Assembly (NCBI GenBank): GCA_005882895.1
Contig: VBBD01000024.1
Location: 1 to 45,205 of the forward strand
DNA from: Candidatus Bathyarchaeota archaeon
GTDB taxonomy: Archaea; Thermoproteota; Bathyarchaeia; 40CM-2-53-6
Direction of reading: 5' to 3'
DNA: 45,205 nt
Positions 24,566-31,961 of the stretch are shown one piece after another. Position 1 is the first letter of the stretch, and each line of letters opens with the position of its first letter. The notes beneath the pieces were generated by a model that saw only the letters and a list, made by a program, of their open reading frames with translations, made no database searches and was not told where the DNA came from. Made by a program: the position numbers and the translations under genes.

Positions 24566-25069
24566 TTATTCTGAGAGTCTCGCTATTTTCAGCATCTTGG
24601 CAAAGTCTTCCAAGCCACTCGCATAATTTCCGTCTTCACCATTCCAAACCGAGCGTTTGCTCAATAGGAGCTCTTTCGCGTCCCGAAGGGGAATCCCACA
24701 ATATACGAGGTAGGCGGCGGCGCACGTTGGGCTCCTGCCGAGCCCCATCTTGCAATGAAGGTAGACTTTTCTTCCTCCACGGATGTGTTGTTCAATGAGT
24801 CGGGAGACGAGTCGGAGCTGGCTTACCGGAACCGCGGAAAAGGTTTCTTCGACCTTTGGGGTCCGATCTTCGTATTGCAAGCCGAGTTTCTTGGACCACT
24901 CCTCCTCCCATGGATTTCTCGTAAGGTCGACAATCACAGCCTTACCTACGCTTTGTTTCTTGATTTCTTCTAGGTCTGCTAGTGTAGGGGCTGCGCCTAC
25001 CCACAATTCGTTAGCCAAGATCTCGGTGAAGTCCAACCGGTCTTTCGCCACTTTATGGTGAGCGGTCAA
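24566..25069 (-). CDS. Dual-specificity (tyrosine/serine) protein phosphatase
   Basis: The 167-residue protein has the Cys-based phosphatase loop HCKMGLGRS at residues 105-113, with nucleophile Cys106 and phosphate-binding Arg112. ELWVGAAPTLADLEEIKK at the start and a conserved acidic residue in the EDRTPKVEE segment, candidate general acid, fit the dual-specificity family. It dephosphorylates protein Tyr or Ser/Thr, or possibly another phosphomonoester such as RNA 5' ends. No kinase is adjacent, so a partner cannot be assigned. Length and domain integrity look normal. Confidence 0.88.
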   Translation of the reverse strand: MTAHHKVAKDRLDFTEILANELWVGAAPTLADLEEIKKQSVGKAVIVDLTRNPWEEEWSKKLGLQYEDRTPKVEETFSAVPVSQLRLVSRLIEQHIRGGRKVYLHCKMGLGRSPTCAAAYLVYCGIPLRDAKELLLSKRSVWNGEDGNYASGLEDFAKMLKIARLSE

Positions 25070-25121
25070 TGAGGAGAGTCATCCTAGTCTCCTCGCGGAG
25101 GCTCGCCAGTCGACAACTGCT

Positions 25122-25643
25122 CTAGCTGAGTTTCTTTGGGTCGAATTTGTTGCCGAATTTGTCGATGAACGCAAGTTCCGAAATTGGCATACGATCCTTC
25201 TTCCCAACTATCTTCTTGACGGGATAGCCAAAACCTACCACCATAGTTGGCTTGATGTCGGCTGGGAAACCAAAATCCCTTCGCATTGCCTCTTCCTTAA
25301 TTCCCGTGTAGACTCCGGAGATAACTCCGCTGTTCCAGGCGGAGAGCTGCATTTGTTGTACTGCGCGTCCCGTATCGATGAGGTGGAACCCTATTTTGGG
25401 GTCTGTCAGGACGATAACTGCAAAGTCTGCGCCGGCGACCCAAGGACCGCTTGTACTATCCTCGGCTAGCTTCTTGATCGATTCCTTGTTTTGGACGAGT
25501 ATGAATCTCAAGTGCTGCTTGTTGTTTCCCGTCTGGGCCGCTCGCGCCGCTTCGAGTACTTTCAGCTTCAAGTCGGCCGGGGCCTTCTTGGGGTTGAACT
25601 GTCTAACATCCAGTTTAGTCAGGATTGCTTGATGAGTGTCCAT
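25122..25643 (-). CDS. Nitroreductase family protein
   Basis: The 173-residue protein belongs to the FMN-dependent nitroreductase superfamily. VRQFNPKKAP near the N-terminus is the FMN-binding RxF segment, the long helix with AARAAQTGNNKQHLRFILV is the second (the usual APS/NQP), and DTGRAVQQMQLSAWNSGVISGVYTG is the central FMN and dimer helix. It ends with the GFGYPVKK segment. Substrate and biological role (for example quinone reduction) cannot be predicted. The gene lies between the phosphatase and the divergent malate/lactate dehydrogenase gene. Confidence 0.86.
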   Translation of the reverse strand: MDTHQAILTKLDVRQFNPKKAPADLKLKVLEAARAAQTGNNKQHLRFILVQNKESIKKLAEDSTSGPWVAGADFAVIVLTDPKIGFHLIDTGRAVQQMQLSAWNSGVISGVYTGIKEEAMRRDFGFPADIKPTMVVGFGYPVKKIVGKKDRMPISELAFIDKFGNKFDPKKLS

Positions 25644-25732
25644 TTCTCTCAGAGTGTATCCGAGAATAGGCCTAAGTTAAAAAATATCTCCTTGAAGGCT
25701 CAGATTGGGTAGAGGTTTCCGAGGGTACAGTC

Positions 25733-26833
25733 GTGGTTGACCAGGTCACAGTTCAGAAGCAAGTGGTTGTACAGGAACCGAAACTGAGAGACTTTTGTAA
25801 CAAAGTGTGGTTGAAGCTGGGTGTACCGGCACAGGACGCCAAGATAACAACGGATGTACTGGTTCTAGCTGATCTACGAGGGATCGAGTCCCACGGCGTC
25901 GCCCGTCTTCCTCGATATTATGCCGATCTAAAGAACGGCTGGACAAAACCAACAGACCAAAGCAAGATCGTGAAAGAGACCAAGGCTACAGCGATGATCG
26001 ACGGGGGCCAGAGCCTAGGTCAGGTGGTCGGGCATAAGGGAATGGAGTTGGCCATCAAGAAGGCCAAGGAGACCGCGGTAGGAATTGTCTCAGTCAAGAA
26101 TTCTCACCACTATGGAATAGCAGGCTACTACAGTCTGATGGCATTGGAACACGATTTGATCGGGATGAGCATGACCAACGCCGCCCCGCTTGTTGTTCCT
26201 ACATTCGGGAGAAATGCGCTTCTCGGTACGAACCCGATTAGCCTGACTGCGCCTGCTGGGAAGGAGAAGGCATTCGTGTTGGACATGGCAACGTCTGTGG
26301 TTCCGCGCGGGAAGCTTGAGGTCTACGATCGCCAAGGGAAAAAGATGCCTCTGGGGTGGGCTGTGGACAAGACCGGAAGAGGGACTGAAGACCCGCATGC
26401 AGTCCTCGATGCTTTGTCTAAGAGATTGGGCGGTGGGATTCTACCTCTGGGTGGGGAGGGTGAGGAGCACTCGGGCCACAAAGGGTATGGGCTGGCTTTG
26501 ATGGTGGATGTTCTAAGCGGGGTCTTGAGCGGTGCAGCCACGGGTCTGGGTGTCGATGTCATCAAGGAAAGACCGAATGTCGGCCACTTCTTCATGGCCC
26601 TAGATCCAGCAGCGTTTCGACCGCTCGAGGACTTCAAAAAAGACATGGACCGATTGGCCCGAGAGTTGAAAGATTCGCCAAAGGCGGAAGGCGAATCACG
26701 AATCTATGTCCATGGCGAGAAGAGTTGTGCAAGGATGGAAAAGTTCCGGAAAGAAGGCATTCCACTGGGTCCCAAGGTTGTGGAAGCCATGAAGCAGGTG
26801 GGGACGGAGATAGGTGTTCCTTGGCTAGGGTAG
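25733..26833 (+). CDS. Malate/L-lactate dehydrogenase (LDH2/MDH2 family)
   Basis: The 366-residue enzyme starts at GTG 25733. It has the LDH2/MDH2 type fold, distinct from classical Rossmann LDH/MDH, and oxidises 2-hydroxyacids such as malate, sulfolactate or ureidoglycolate with NAD(P). RGIESHGVARLPRY (near residues 50-63) and the VKNSHHYGIAGYY segment near 124-136 carry the catalytic His residues, and ALLGTNPISLTAPAG near 163 and the GHKGYGLALMVDVLSG block near 248 are also diagnostic. The substrate cannot be assigned from sequence. No neighbouring gene suggests a pathway. Confidence 0.93.
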   Translation: MVDQVTVQKQVVVQEPKLRDFCNKVWLKLGVPAQDAKITTDVLVLADLRGIESHGVARLPRYYADLKNGWTKPTDQSKIVKETKATAMIDGGQSLGQVVGHKGMELAIKKAKETAVGIVSVKNSHHYGIAGYYSLMALEHDLIGMSMTNAAPLVVPTFGRNALLGTNPISLTAPAGKEKAFVLDMATSVVPRGKLEVYDRQGKKMPLGWAVDKTGRGTEDPHAVLDALSKRLGGGILPLGGEGEEHSGHKGYGLALMVDVLSGVLSGAATGLGVDVIKERPNVGHFFMALDPAAFRPLEDFKKDMDRLARELKDSPKAEGESRIYVHGEKSCARMEKFRKEGIPLGPKVVEAMKQVGTEIGVPWLG

Positions 26834-26872
26834 CTTCCCGCTCTTGAACTCCAGTCAGGGACTTCTCACCGA

Positions 26873-27637
26873 CTACGCTGGGCTTCTTAACTTCGATATT
26901 TTTTCTATGATTCCAATATACACAGAGCTTTGAGAGTCTACAAAACGCTTTATTCTCCATCCGGTGCCTTCGAGTATTCGCTTCATCTCCTTCTTCGAGA
27001 CAATCAGATAGTCAAACCATGGTGTCATGTACTTCTTGTATCGGACTCGGATGGTCAATTCACCGGGCATTTTGCCCTTTCCACGGTTGCGTCTGTGGTA
27101 GGCTAGATGAAAGGGCTCATTGGTTCGATATGGGTCGTTGCTTTCGGCAATTATCAAAGCCTCTGAACTCGTTGAGCGGTAGAACTGCCTGAGTAATCGC
27201 CTTGCCCGGTCGGGGCTGCCGAAGAGCCCGAAGTTGTTGCCGATCATTAGAATCGTGTCGAACTTTCCGAGTTTTGAACTCACGTCTGTGATCGACATGG
27301 CTCGAGCTTTCTGAAGGCCTCTGATCTTGCAAACCTTGATCGCTAGGGGGGATACGTCAATTCCAAGTACATCGAAGCCTCGCTTTTGGAAATAGAGGGA
27401 GATTCTTCCGCCTCCGCATCCGATATCGAGTACTTTCCCGTGTGCATATCGCATCGCCTCTTTTTCGTGTGGCCGCCAGTTCTTGTATTCGGCAAGGTAG
27501 TATCTGGGGAGTGAAGCGCTGGTATCGATGAAGCCGTCGTCTCTCTCCACTACCTCAACAACTTCCTTCCCTTTGAAACAGTCGTACAATTGGTGCCCGT
27601 AGGCATCCTGACTATCATTCAGCAAGAGGAATCTCAC
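26873..27637 (-). CDS. Class I SAM-dependent methyltransferase
   Basis: This 254-residue protein has a Rossmann-fold methyltransferase core at about residues 60-175. SAM motif I is VLDIGCGGGRISLYF, motif II is GIDVSPLAIKVCK, and FDTILMIGNNFGLFG is motif IV. The N-terminal 60 residues and the C-terminal 80 residues (containing VRYKKYMTPWFDY) are variable. It could methylate a small molecule, protein or RNA. No neighbouring gene indicates the substrate. It is convergent with the LDH2 gene. Confidence 0.86.
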   Translation of the reverse strand: MRFLLLNDSQDAYGHQLYDCFKGKEVVEVVERDDGFIDTSASLPRYYLAEYKNWRPHEKEAMRYAHGKVLDIGCGGGRISLYFQKRGFDVLGIDVSPLAIKVCKIRGLQKARAMSITDVSSKLGKFDTILMIGNNFGLFGSPDRARRLLRQFYRSTSSEALIIAESNDPYRTNEPFHLAYHRRNRGKGKMPGELTIRVRYKKYMTPWFDYLIVSKKEMKRILEGTGWRIKRFVDSQSSVYIGIIEKISKLRSPA

Positions 27638-27737
27638 CCACTTGGAGTTCGTGAGCTTGCTTCTAACTTTGTCACCGGCTTCCCGGGAGTTTGGTAGAGG
27701 TAGGCCTTAGCGAGTGGCTGAGTTCCGTTGATGCGTT

Positions 27738-28037
27738 TTGTCAGCCCCAACAAGTAGCGACGGTAGCCCTACCCAGAAGCTGAAGATTGGAATGCTTTCC
27801 ATGTTAGTTTCTTTTCCACTATTTTTCATTCTAGGGGTGCTGAGGGGTTTTGCCGTTATTCTATTTCTCGCGGGCTTGATCATCTACTTCGATGGGCTGG
27901 TCCAAAACCGAAAATGGGAAAATGCAAAGAAACAAGGGGTCGCAATCGTAGAATCCACGAAACGAGGACCTGGGCAAGCAAAGCCCAGGGAGAGCGAGAA
28001 GGGCCAAATGCCTCGCCGCTTTCAAAATGAATATTGA
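27738..28037 (+). CDS. Small two-helix membrane protein
   Basis: The frame gives 99 residues from TTG 27738. Two closely spaced hydrophobic segments, about residues 18-36 and 38-54, form a membrane hairpin. The C-terminal 45 residues are polar, with many Lys and Arg, so they are probably cytoplasmic. No family is recognised. It is the first of several small membrane protein genes on both strands between 27738 and 29562. Confidence 0.55.
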   Translation: MSAPTSSDGSPTQKLKIGMLSMLVSFPLFFILGVLRGFAVILFLAGLIIYFDGLVQNRKWENAKKQGVAIVESTKRGPGQAKPRESEKGQMPRRFQNEY

Positions 28038-28261
28038 CGTTTCGATTAATAAGCGAATCGTGACCACGGTTCAAAGAGAACCAGGCTTCCCACTTCAAGC
28101 CACCTTTATCAGACGCCTTTCAGTCTTAGGCTGGGAATGGAGAACTTTTGAATTACTAAGATTGGTCGTAAGTGGCCGAAAGTATATCCTCGGAAGCTGA
28201 TCTTCAGTTAAACAGGGCTTAAGAGGCGTTTCGCGCCATCCTGAATTGTGGTCGTCGAAGA

Positions 28262-28474
28262 ATGAGGAAGCTAATGGTCCTCATCGGAGCAGTATTCGTC
28301 CTGCTCGGAATTGCCGCTGAGAGTCTGTACATTACTAGTGCTAAGGTCGCATACGCCGGAGCGACAATCTCTGCTAACACGTACATGATCTCGGGTCTTT
28401 TCCTAATCGTCCTGGGACTAGTCCTGACTCTGTCTGGAGCAAGAATCCCCAAGATCCGAATTCCGCACGTCTAA
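28262..28474 (+). CDS. Small two-helix membrane protein
   Basis: This 70-residue frame starts at ATG 28262. Two hydrophobic segments (about residues 4-25 and 41-60) are separated by a short polar loop, and the tail is basic (RIPKIRIPHV). The 224 nt upstream (28038-28261) hold no other gene that I can support, though an AT-rich TATA-like AGTATATCC lies about 75 nt before the start. No family is recognised. Confidence 0.6.
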   Translation: MRKLMVLIGAVFVLLGIAAESLYITSAKVAYAGATISANTYMISGLFLIVLGLVLTLSGARIPKIRIPHV

Positions 28475-28542
28475 TCGCGGATTACGAATTCGACTTCTTG
28501 GAAATAGGACCCAGCGTAGTCTCTACACTTTCCGGAATAGGC

Positions 28543-29118
28543 TCAGATCTTGGTTATGACCCCGGGGTCAATTTTGACCGGCCGATGCCCTGATATCCCG
28601 TGAGCAATGTCTCGAACCCCAACGGCGACCAATACAATAGCCATTATGACGGCCAAGCTCAGCTGACCTAAGGACGAGTCGAGGATCACGAAGACGGAGA
28701 GAATAACGGTCAAAACCCCCACTATTCCGAACAGTCCTCGTACCCAAACCGGTGGGTGCTTTGCAAAGCCAGCTGCCACGATCTCCACTATACCGACAAC
28801 CAGGAGTGCGAAAGCGACGAGAAGAGTGAGAAAGCCGATGGCGAATTGCGGGTCGATTATTACAACGATGCCGAGGACGAGGGCGATTATTCCGCCGCCA
28901 GTGTTGATCTCTCGAAACCAGGGTGCGAAATATCGCCCGTAAATGCCGGCAAAGATTCGCGATAATCCTAGAATGAAGAGCCCGATGCCAAGTGTATAGG
29001 CTAGGACGGTGAGGGCAAATGAAGAGTCAGCCAGCACGAAAAACGCGACTGCTAGAACCAATACTCCGGCAAGTACCTCAAGAACGCGCAACCAACCTGG
29101 ACTTCTCTTCTCTATCAA
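28543..29118 (-). CDS. DUF308/HdeD-like membrane protein
   Basis: This 191-residue protein is made of six membrane helices in three hairpins with similar sequences, as in HdeD/DUF308 proteins. The regular hydrophobic repeat (LEVLAGVLVLAVAFFVLADSS, then GGIIALVLGIVVIIDP, then LFGIVGVLTVILSVFVILDSS) with Asp at the end of each odd helix is characteristic. Bacterial HdeD has been linked to acid resistance, but no role is established for archaeal relatives. It lies in a cluster of small membrane proteins. Confidence 0.85.
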   Translation of the reverse strand: MIEKRSPGWLRVLEVLAGVLVLAVAFFVLADSSFALTVLAYTLGIGLFILGLSRIFAGIYGRYFAPWFREINTGGGIIALVLGIVVIIDPQFAIGFLTLLVAFALLVVGIVEIVAAGFAKHPPVWVRGLFGIVGVLTVILSVFVILDSSLGQLSLAVIMAIVLVAVGVRDIAHGISGHRPVKIDPGVITKI

Positions 29119-29283
29119 CTTAGGCCTTGACAGATGCGATTAGCTCCGTATTTAGTAGCTTTCCTCTCACTCGTAACGGCGTGGGAAGCTCAGACTCCGA
29201 ACAGACGTATCAGGTAAGCTGCCAGCACTGTAGCGACGAGGGGAGCCCCCAATATCCCTGTCAGGCGCACAACTGTTCCAATG

Positions 29284-29562
29284 TCAAACGGCCAATCGTG
29301 CATCTGGCGAATCTTCGATACGGCGACGAATGTAACTGGACGGGAACAAAATGTAGACGATGTTTGCTAGGAGCAGTGGGACGCCGAGTGAAATATCGCC
29401 TGTGAAGTCTGTCTTTACACCATAAGCGTAGTATCCTAACAATGTCAAAATGAGAGGAGGGACGAATCCTACAAGGAGAACTCCAGCCCAAAATGGTAGA
29501 CCGATATGAGCGTAGAGACGTTCAAACCATAGCTTGGATGAATCACTCGATGTAGAAATCAA
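29284..29562 (-). CDS. Small two-helix membrane protein
   Basis: The frame encodes 92 residues. Two hydrophobic segments span about residues 21-44 and 57-73. The N-terminus is short and polar with several Ser, and the tail is charged. Other reading frames overlap this stretch but lack similarly coherent hydrophobic pattern, so I prefer this one. It lies 16 nt upstream of the helicase 3' end region and is transcribed in the same direction. No family is recognised. Confidence 0.5.
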   Translation of the reverse strand: MISTSSDSSKLWFERLYAHIGLPFWAGVLLVGFVPPLILTLLGYYAYGVKTDFTGDISLGVPLLLANIVYILFPSSYIRRRIEDSPDARLAV

Positions 29563-29578
29563 TCTGCGTAACGTCGTC

Positions 29579-31144
29579 CTAGTTATTTTGGGAGGTGGAC
29601 CAGTCGTCTAAAGTCCGTTTTGTCCTAGATGGAGGTTTCGGTCCCTTCTTCTTTACCGTCTGCAAGAAACGGTGCATCTGCTGCTCTCTCTTTTTGCTTG
29701 TCCAATAGTAAGCCTCGTCGATCGTTCCTTCTGACATGAGTACCGTCATTTTCCCCTGCCGTGTTCTCCCGGTACGACCTCGACGCTGTATCAGACGGAT
29801 TTCGGACGGAACGGCCTCGTAGAATATGACGTGGTCAACATCGGGAATGTGCAGTCCCTCCTCGCCAATGCTAGTTGTCACGAGTAAGTTATGACGTCCT
29901 TGTCGAAAATCGTCTAGGATACTCATCTGCTCGCTCTGGGTTAGACCCACGTCATCAGTGTCCCGGGTTGCCTGACCGACAAAGCGGACAGCGGAGACAC
30001 CATCGAGCTGGTTCAGTCTTTCGACGAGTGTTTCGACGGTATCTCTGTACTGAGTGAAGACTATGATTTTCGCATCTTTGTTCAGCTTCATCTCCCCTTC
30101 GACTAGCTCTCGAAGTCTCTTTTGTTTCGGATGCTCTCTTTCCTCCATTGAGAATGCGAGCTGTCTAGCTTCGAGAATTTTCGGGTCTCTTGAGAGACTC
30201 TTGCCCGACTTGCTGCTGGCGGTTTCGAGCTTTGCAAGGTATCTTGTGAGATTGTGCAAACCCTGCGTCTCCAGCACGTCGATTGCATGACTCAACGACA
30301 TCGCTTGGGCCTGCAGAATGATTGCTCCATACAAGGCTCCGGACCCTCCTCTTCTCAGACTCTTTCGCAGTTTCTCTCCGAGCTCCAGGAGCATCCGCTT
30401 GTTCGCCCGGACACCGGTCGGTAGCTGGTGCATCGCCCTGAGCTTCTCAGTTCTCTCTTCAAGCCCGGATCGAAGAATCTTGCTGATATCCTTGTAGGCC
30501 GGAGGAAGAGGGACGCGTTCCCAGTTTATCGTCACGTCGTTGACATACTGGACTACATCCTCGTCCTCTTCCGTTCTCATCTCTACGTTGGTTATGGCTA
30601 GTTTGTCGCAGATCTCTTGGACCCGCTCTTTTCGAGCGCTCGGCGACGCCGTTAACCCAAGTATCAACGGGTTCGATGCCTGGCGCTTGTAGCTCTCGGC
30701 CACCTCAGAGTACGCATAGTCGCGGACACACCGATGCGCCTCATCAAAAACGATCAAAGAGACGTGGTTAAGCGTATACCGTTCACTCAGGACATCGTTT
30801 CTAATCACTTCAGGAGTCGCAAAAACCAGTTGAGATCCCTCGAAGTCCATCACTCTCGTAGCTGGAGGAGTTTCTCCTGTGAGCACCGATAATCTGACTT
30901 TCTTGTCCGGAAAATGTTCCTTAAAGAACTCGGCGTGTTGTAAAACCAGCGGTTTCGTCGGGGCTAGCATGACTACCTTATTGTCAGGGTGTTCTGAAAG
31001 ACGCTTTGCGGCTACAAGCAAGGCGACTATGGTCTTGCCTAGACCAGTCGGTAGAACGACGAGAGTGTTGGCTTTGGCGGCGGACTCTGCAATAGTGCTT
31101 TGATACTCTCTTGCCTGAATACCTTGTGGCTTGGAGATCTGCAG
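29579..31144 (-). CDS. hef: Hef/FANCM-type superfamily 2 DNA helicase, helicase part only, start codon unclear
   Basis: This is the helicase half of archaeal Hef, which acts on stalled forks. In order it has the Q-type segment QAREYQ, motif I PTGLGKT (31031-31051), motif II DEAH, motif III GLTASPS, a helical insert, and motifs IV-VI ending QRRGRTGR. The XPF-type nuclease part of euryarchaeal Hef is absent. The tail KRTLDDW resembles a PCNA-binding box. The frame is open from 31165, right after the TAG (31166-31168) of the upstream gene, but the first ATG/GTG/TTG is TTG 31021, which lies beyond motif I. I use the near-cognate CTG at 31144 (521 residues) as a provisional start; ATC or ATT codons nearby are other options. 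An N-terminal sequencing error is also possible. Confidence 0.85.
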   Translation of the reverse strand: MQISKPQGIQAREYQSTIAESAAKANTLVVLPTGLGKTIVALLVAAKRLSEHPDNKVVMLAPTKPLVLQHAEFFKEHFPDKKVRLSVLTGETPPATRVMDFEGSQLVFATPEVIRNDVLSERYTLNHVSLIVFDEAHRCVRDYAYSEVAESYKRQASNPLILGLTASPSARKERVQEICDKLAITNVEMRTEEDEDVVQYVNDVTINWERVPLPPAYKDISKILRSGLEERTEKLRAMHQLPTGVRANKRMLLELGEKLRKSLRRGGSGALYGAIILQAQAMSLSHAIDVLETQGLHNLTRYLAKLETASSKSGKSLSRDPKILEARQLAFSMEEREHPKQKRLRELVEGEMKLNKDAKIIVFTQYRDTVETLVERLNQLDGVSAVRFVGQATRDTDDVGLTQSEQMSILDDFRQGRHNLLVTTSIGEEGLHIPDVDHVIFYEAVPSEIRLIQRRGRTGRTRQGKMTVLMSEGTIDEAYYWTSKKREQQMHRFLQTVKKKGPKPPSRTKRTLDDWSTSQNN

Positions 31145-31165
31145 TTTGCCCTTGCGCCTGTTCTT

Positions 31166-31792
31166 CTAGGGAGAAGGCGGGAGGGGGTTTAAGGGTGTGC
31201 GCCTGATTTCTTGGATGTGTTTCCTGCCAAACGTCAGCAGTAGGAGGGAAGCTGAAACCCAGGCGACGAGTGCGGCGTCCGCGAACATTGCCCGTAATGG
31301 CCTGCCGAAGTAGAGAAAGCCCAGCATGACGAGAACTATTGCGAAGATGCTTAGAGTCTGGTATCGATCTAACAGTCCAAAGTCTCTCCGTCCAACGGTC
31401 CAGACCTTGTAAAGGGTGGCGAGATAGAGCGCGAGCCCGACTGCAGCTAGGGTTGCCAAGGAAGTAAGCGCCCAGTACGGGACTTTAAGAATTAGGAGAC
31501 CGACCTCGTCAGCTACTAGACCAAGCCCCGCTCCAAACACCAAAGCGGTGTCCCATCTCGTGCGGACATCTGTCGCAAAAACCATGATAGTTGACGAGGC
31601 CAGCAACAAGAGGACTCCATAGTAGAGATGATGGATGTGAAATCCCTGAACTCGGATAACAGGACAAGACTGAGTACACCTCGCCTCAACAGCGACGAAC
31701 AATCTCGCTACAAGAACGGCCATGGTGAATCCTACAGCAGCAAAGAGGAGTCCTACTGGCCCCAGCAGTGGTGCGCCCTTTGGCCGGCTCAA
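31166..31792 (-). CDS. Multi-pass membrane protein of unknown function
   Basis: The 208-residue protein has about six hydrophobic segments. A notable conserved-looking stretch is the His-rich GFHIHHLYYGVLLLL near residues 50-64, followed by the acidic loop ADEVGLLI near 94-101. The His pair and the Asp-Glu pair in adjacent membrane helices could bind a metal or form an active site. The N-terminal segment has two Cys near residues 39-43. Its TAG stop is directly followed, in the same frame, by the helicase sequence. Family not recognised. Confidence 0.7.
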   Translation of the reverse strand: MSRPKGAPLLGPVGLLFAAVGFTMAVLVARLFVAVEARCTQSCPVIRVQGFHIHHLYYGVLLLLASSTIMVFATDVRTRWDTALVFGAGLGLVADEVGLLILKVPYWALTSLATLAAVGLALYLATLYKVWTVGRRDFGLLDRYQTLSIFAIVLVMLGFLYFGRPLRAMFADAALVAWVSASLLLLTFGRKHIQEIRRTPLNPLPPSP

Positions 31793-31947
31793 CCTGACCT
31801 AGTCCTCACTAGTCCGCCTTCTTTAGTCTATCCCGGTCTTTTGTAATTTCTGACATGCCTTTTAAGAAAAATCCTCATTTACAACTTTGTAACCTTGACA
31901 AGAATGGAAGACTGGCCCCGAGCTATTCATACTAGTAACGAGTAGGC

Positions 31948-31954
31948 AGGAGGG
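31948..31954 (+). promoter_or_regulatory. Strong Shine-Dalgarno sequence of the topoisomerase IB gene
   Basis: AGGAGGG ends 7 nt before GTG 31962 and is complementary to the archaeal 16S rRNA 3' end. It decides in favour of GTG 31962 over an out-of-frame ATG at 31955. A TATA-like CTTTTAAG lies further upstream at 31859-31866, so this gene probably has a leader. Confidence 0.6.
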
Positions 31955-31961
31955 ATGGATT

